From: an uncultured Marmoricola sp.
Lineage (GTDB): Bacteria; Actinomycetota; Actinomycetes; Propionibacteriales; Nocardioidaceae
Direction: 5' to 3'
NCBI RefSeq assembly: GCF_943913695.1
Contig: NZ_CALTZE010000149.1
Coordinates: forward strand, 1 to 8,100
Length of the DNA stretch: 8,100 bases
The position numbers and the translations under genes were made by a program. The notes beneath the pieces were generated by a model that worked only from the letters and a program-made list of their open reading frames with translations, did not search any database and had not been told where the DNA came from. This document shows positions 5,737-8,100 of this stretch, piece by piece (the stretch's first letter is position 1; each line of letters begins with the position of its first letter).

Positions 5737-6513
5737 ATGCTCGCCCTGCTGGGCCTGGTCGGCCTGGCGCTGGTCGACAGCACCAGCATCGGCACCCTGG
5801 TGCTGCCCCTGCTGATGCTGCTTTCGCCGCGGGTGCACGTCGGTCGCTACCTCGTCTACCTCGGCACGGTCGCGCTGCTCTATGCCGCCGTCGGCATCGC
5901 GCTGGTGGCGGGAGCGGGCGCGCTGATGGACCTCGCCTCCGGCCTCGGCGAGGTGCGCGCGGTGCGCTGGGCCGAGCTCGCCCTCGGCGCCGGGCTGCTC
6001 GCCGTGGGTGTGTTCGGCGACCCCCGTGGCTGGGCCGGAGGACGACGCACCGCCGACCGCGAGCGCGCGGCCGTGACCACCGGGAGTGGGGGTCGGTCCG
6101 TCGCGGCGGGTGAATCCGGCGGCACGGCCCCGGTGGGGCGTCGCGCGAGCTGGCGTGAGCGGCTGCTGGGACCTGAGGCGTCCTACGCCGCGGTGGCCGC
6201 CGTGGGCCTGGTGGCCGCACTCGTCGAGCTCGGCTCCATGCTGCCCTTCCTGGCCGCCGTGGGCATCATCACCGCGGCCGGCCTGCCGACCGCGGCGTGG
6301 GTGGGCGTGGTGCTCGGCTACGTGCTGGTCATGGTGCTGCCGGCCCTGCTGCTCCTGGCACTGCGCCTGGCCCTCGGCGACAGGCTCGCCCGGCGGCTCG
6401 AGCGGCTCGCCGCGTGGCTCGACAAGAGCTCCGGCGGAGCGGCCTACTGGGCGATGGCGATCATCGGACTCGTGCTGCTGCAGGACGCGCGCGTCGCGCT
6501 TGGGCTGGGGTGA
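5737..6513 (+). CDS. GAP/Sap-family integral membrane protein (LysE-like fold)
   Basis: This 258-residue membrane protein belongs, by its layout, to the GAP/Sap group, relatives of LysE-type exporters. Its mycobacterial namesakes help move glycopeptidolipids (Gap) or sulfolipid-1 (Sap) to the cell surface. Hydrophobic segments lie at about 1-28, 37-62, 77-94, 149-182 (probably two helices), 186-212 and 234-250. The first contains the polar ALVDSTSIGTLVLPLLMLL stretch typical of the family. A hydrophilic loop of about 50 residues rich in Arg, Gly and Ser (95-147) divides two halves. The ATG at 5737 is ten bases after GGGAGG; GTG at 5731, two codons earlier, is also possible but only four bases from it. 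It is divergent from a TetR gene with shared palindromes, so it is likely induced when that repressor binds its ligand. The cargo is unknown. Confidence 0.82.
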   Translation: MLALLGLVGLALVDSTSIGTLVLPLLMLLSPRVHVGRYLVYLGTVALLYAAVGIALVAGAGALMDLASGLGEVRAVRWAELALGAGLLAVGVFGDPRGWAGGRRTADRERAAVTTGSGGRSVAAGESGGTAPVGRRASWRERLLGPEASYAAVAAVGLVAALVELGSMLPFLAAVGIITAAGLPTAAWVGVVLGYVLVMVLPALLLLALRLALGDRLARRLERLAAWLDKSSGGAAYWAMAIIGLVLLQDARVALGLG

Positions 6514-6531
6514 CGAGACGGCGCCCCCCGC

Positions 6532-6591
6532 TCACGGCAGCAGCACGGCCTTGCCGGTGATCGCGCCGCGGGCGAGGTCGTCGCGCAGCCG
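6532..6591 (-). pseudogene. C-terminal stub of a zinc-type alcohol dehydrogenase/quinone oxidoreductase
   Basis: Read leftward, this stretch encodes RLRDDLARGAITGKAVLLP and then TGA at 6532-6534. That is the usual C-terminal ending of medium-chain dehydrogenases (the x-L-x-x-G-x-I-T-G-K-x-V-L-x-P pattern). No start or nucleotide-binding domain exists upstream: the frame loses family resemblance near 6590 and hits a stop at 6667-6669. It therefore looks like the last ~20 codons of a gene whose front has been deleted. The match is short and was made by eye. Confidence 0.5.
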
Positions 6592-6666
6592 GGATACGAC
6601 TTCGCCGCGGAGTTCGAGACCGGCCTCGATCTGGTGCTCGACGCCGTCACGACGCTGTCGCCGTAG
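6592..6666 (+). pseudogene. C-terminal stub of a TetR-family regulator
   Basis: Read rightward, this encodes GYDFAAEFETGLDLVLDAVTTLSP then TAG at 6664-6666. The FE(F/T)GLDLVLDxV pattern is typical of the last helix of TetR ligand-binding domains. To its left the frame runs into the dehydrogenase stub and GAP stop without any helix-turn-helix. It begins where the minus-strand stub ends, and both lack their N-terminal parts. The identification rests on about 24 residues. Confidence 0.45.
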
Positions 6667-6738
6667 CTACCGGTGCGTAACCCGCGTGGGCGGGCGTCGT
6701 TGCCTAGTGTGACCTGTCGCACCCCCGGAAGGCCCACC

Positions 6739-7596
6739 ATGCGTCTGCCCCGTCCCCTCGTCGCCGCCGCCGGCGCCACCCTGCTCGCAGGCGCGCTGGC
6801 CACTCAGGCTCCCTCGGCACAGGCCGCCCCATCGTGGGCCCCTGCCGACAGCGCGACGATCCACCCGGGCGTGCAGATGTACACCGACGGCGCCCAGTGC
6901 ACCGGCAACTTCGTCTTCACCGACGCCGCGGGCGCGGTCTACGTCGGCTACGCCGCCCACTGCGCCGGCACCGGCGAGGCCACCGACACCGACGGCTGCG
7001 AGGTCGGCTCCGCTCCGCTCGGCACCCGGGTCGACTTCGTGGAGGGCGGCAGCCTCCTCGGCGAGGGCACCACGGTCGGCAGCGGCACCCTGGCCTACTC
7101 CTCCTGGGAGGCGATGGACCGCGTCGACACCACCGACGCCGACACCTGCGCCTACAACGACTTCGCACTGGTGAAGGTCGACGCCGCCGACGTCGGCAAG
7201 GTCAACCCGTCGGTGCCCTTCTGGGGCGGCCCCACGGGCATCGACACCGACGGGGCCCCCGCCGGCCAGCGCGTGCTGAGCTTCGGCAACTCCAGCCTGC
7301 GCGGCGGCATCGAGGTGCTCTCGCCCAAGACCGGCGCCAGCCTCGGCACCTCCGGCGGTGGCTGGACGCACTCGGTCTACACCGTGACGCCGGGCGTGCC
7401 CGGCGACTCCGGCTCGGGCTTCCTCTCCGGTGACGGCACCGCGCTCGGCACCCTCTCCACGCTGGCCCTCGCCCCGCTGCCCGCCTCCAACGGCGTCGGC
7501 GACCTGTCCCGCGAGCTGGCCTTCGCCCAGCAGCACTCCGGGATCGCCGGGCTGCGCCTGGTGGAGGGCACCGAGCCCTTCGACCCCATCCTCTGA
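6739..7596 (+). CDS. secreted trypsin-like serine protease (chymotrypsin fold)
   Basis: This 285-residue secreted protein starts with a classical signal peptide: MRLPRP, a hydrophobic run to about 22, and likely signal peptidase I cleavage after Ala29 (AQA/AP). The mature ~256 residues carry a complete catalytic triad: His74 in YAAHCAG, Asp141 in YNDFALVKVD, and Ser224 in PGVPGDSGSGF. Four cysteines (54, 75, 87, 137) can form two disulfides, Cys54-Cys75 bracketing the histidine loop. There is no propeptide of the alpha-lytic type and no cell-wall anchor. The ATG is fixed by GGAAGG six bases upstream (6727-6732) and by the signal peptide; starts further upstream would mask the signal. A TAGTGT at 6705-6710 may be its -10 box. 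The gene is followed by a strong terminator and appears monocistronic. The substrate is unknown; an extracellular nutritional or processing role is inferred. Confidence 0.88.
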   Translation: MRLPRPLVAAAGATLLAGALATQAPSAQAAPSWAPADSATIHPGVQMYTDGAQCTGNFVFTDAAGAVYVGYAAHCAGTGEATDTDGCEVGSAPLGTRVDFVEGGSLLGEGTTVGSGTLAYSSWEAMDRVDTTDADTCAYNDFALVKVDAADVGKVNPSVPFWGGPTGIDTDGAPAGQRVLSFGNSSLRGGIEVLSPKTGASLGTSGGGWTHSVYTVTPGVPGDSGSGFLSGDGTALGTLSTLALAPLPASNGVGDLSRELAFAQQHSGIAGLRLVEGTEPFDPIL

Positions 7597-7633
7597 CCAC
7601 AGCGACATCTGGTCCTCCTGCTCTTCCCTGCGA

Positions 7634-7660
7634 CGGGGCGCCCCTCTCGGGGGCGCCCCG
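7634..7660 (+). terminator. terminator hairpin of the serine protease gene
   Basis: CGGGGCGCCCC at 7634-7644 pairs perfectly with GGGGCGCCCCG at 7650-7660 around a 5-base loop, 37 bp past the protease stop. A T-rich short stretch (TGCTTGTGT) follows. It separates the protease from the ATL gene. Confidence 0.75.
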
Positions 7661-7679
7661 ACGTGCTTGTGTGGGCCTT

Positions 7680-8006
7680 GTGTCCGGGGCCGTGACGTGG
7701 GACCAGGAGGCGTACGCCGAGGCCGTGCTGCGCGTCGTCGAGCAGGTGCCGCGCGGTCGCGTCACGACCTACGGCGCGATCGCCGAGCACCTGACCGCGC
7801 ACGGGCTGCCGCGCGGCCCGCGCACCGTCGGACGGGTGATGTCGCTGCACGGCGGCGGCGTGCCGTGGTGGCGCGTGGTCCGCGCCGACGGCTCCCTGCC
7901 CCCCAGCCACGGCGACGAGGCCCGAGCGGCCTACCTCGAGGAGGGCACGCCGCTGCGCCCCTCCGGCCGCGTCGACATGCCCGCGGCCTACTGGCAGCCC
8001 CGCTGA
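7680..8006 (+). CDS. alkyltransferase-like (ATL) DNA-repair protein, MGMT family
   Basis: This protein of about 108 residues corresponds to the DNA-binding domain of O6-alkylguanine-DNA alkyltransferases: RVTTYGAIA at 27-35, the recognition-helix motif RTVGRVM at 48-54, and the active-site segment VPWWRVVRADG at 61-71. The MGMT cysteine of PCHR is replaced by Trp63, which defines ATL proteins. These bind O6-alkylguanine, flip it out, and hand the lesion to nucleotide excision repair instead of removing the alkyl group. The C-terminal AYWQP ending is also family-like. GTG codons at 7671, 7680 and 7692 are all possible starts, none with a clear Shine-Dalgarno site. 7680 is a compromise because 7671 lies only 10 bp after the terminator stem. 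It appears to be transcribed alone. Confidence 0.87.
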   Translation: MSGAVTWDQEAYAEAVLRVVEQVPRGRVTTYGAIAEHLTAHGLPRGPRTVGRVMSLHGGGVPWWRVVRADGSLPPSHGDEARAAYLEEGTPLRPSGRVDMPAAYWQPR

Positions 8007-8020
8007 CCCACGAGCCGGGC

Positions 8021-8100
8021 TGGTCGAGGAGGCGCGTACGCCCTCGTTGGTCGAGGAGGTTGCCCCTCCTGTCGTTGGTCGAGGAGGTTGCGCAGCAACC
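8021..8100. repeat. direct repeats of TGGTCGAGGAGG, cut by the window edge
   Basis: TGGTCGAGGAGG occurs three times (8021-8032, 8048-8059, 8076-8087). The last two lie in an identical 20-base unit, TCGTTGGTCGAGGAGGTTGC, at 8044-8063 and 8072-8091. The final copy runs into a perfect hairpin, GGTTGC-GCA-GCAACC at 8086-8100, that reaches the edge. This looks like the left arm of an interspersed palindromic intergenic element, a type I associate with Nocardioides. No coding sequence is apparent. Confidence 0.7.

Noticed and set aside
6667..7608. 313-codon minus-strand frame opposite the serine protease
   Set aside because: The Gly/Val/Ala-rich translation lacks any motif, while the plus-strand frame has a signal peptide and an intact catalytic triad.
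8007..8100. Possible CRISPR array from the edge repeats
   Set aside because: Repeat units are uneven and closely spaced (28 bp between the two long copies, so only 8 bp of spacer), with no spacer-sized unique sequence and no cas genes.

Overview
The window is about 70-75% GC, codes densely on both strands, uses several GTG starts and has terminator hairpins without U-tracts. This points to a high-GC actinobacterium. The order moeZ / TetR regulator / DUF3107 protein resembles the Mycobacterium tuberculosis moeZ (Rv3206c) - Rv3208 - Rv3208A neighbourhood as I remember it. The GGTCGAGGAGG repeats at the right edge look like intergenic repeats I associate with Nocardioides and relatives. Genus is therefore a guess (Nocardioidaceae); actinobacterium is firm.

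Layout, left to right. (1) A 14-TM drug-efflux type MFS transporter (+), whose start overlaps the stop of a possible upstream gene by one base. (2) A convergent intergenic stretch (1610-1778) with three strong hairpins, two of them sharing a CCCAGG core. (3) A QorB-like NAD(P)H-dependent SDR oxidoreductase (-). (4) A leftward pair, TetR regulator then DUF3107 protein, divergent from (5) moeZ (+), an E1-like adenylyltransferase fused to rhodanese that activates and thiolates small sulfur-carrier proteins. (6) A second TetR regulator (-), convergent with moeZ across 9 bp and divergent from (7) a GAP/Sap-family membrane protein (+). The 66-72 bp between them hold two operator-like palindromes with the same 10-bp core. 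(8) A 158-bp gap (6514-6672 region) that appears to hold the C-terminal stubs of a zinc-type dehydrogenase (-) and another TetR regulator (+), back to back. (9) A secreted trypsin-like serine protease (+) with its own terminator. (10) A short alkyltransferase-like (ATL) DNA-repair protein (+) with Trp in place of the MGMT cysteine. (11) Direct repeats and a hairpin running off the right edge.

Most of this is ordinary chromosomal content. I see no phage, IS, CRISPR, tRNA or rRNA and no obvious new multi-gene system. The most informative items are the paired palindromes between the TetR and GAP genes, the probable deletion scar at about 6590, the tandem CCCAGG hairpins, the edge repeats, and an excess of the octamer GGCGTACG. 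All family calls are from reading the translations; no searches were run.
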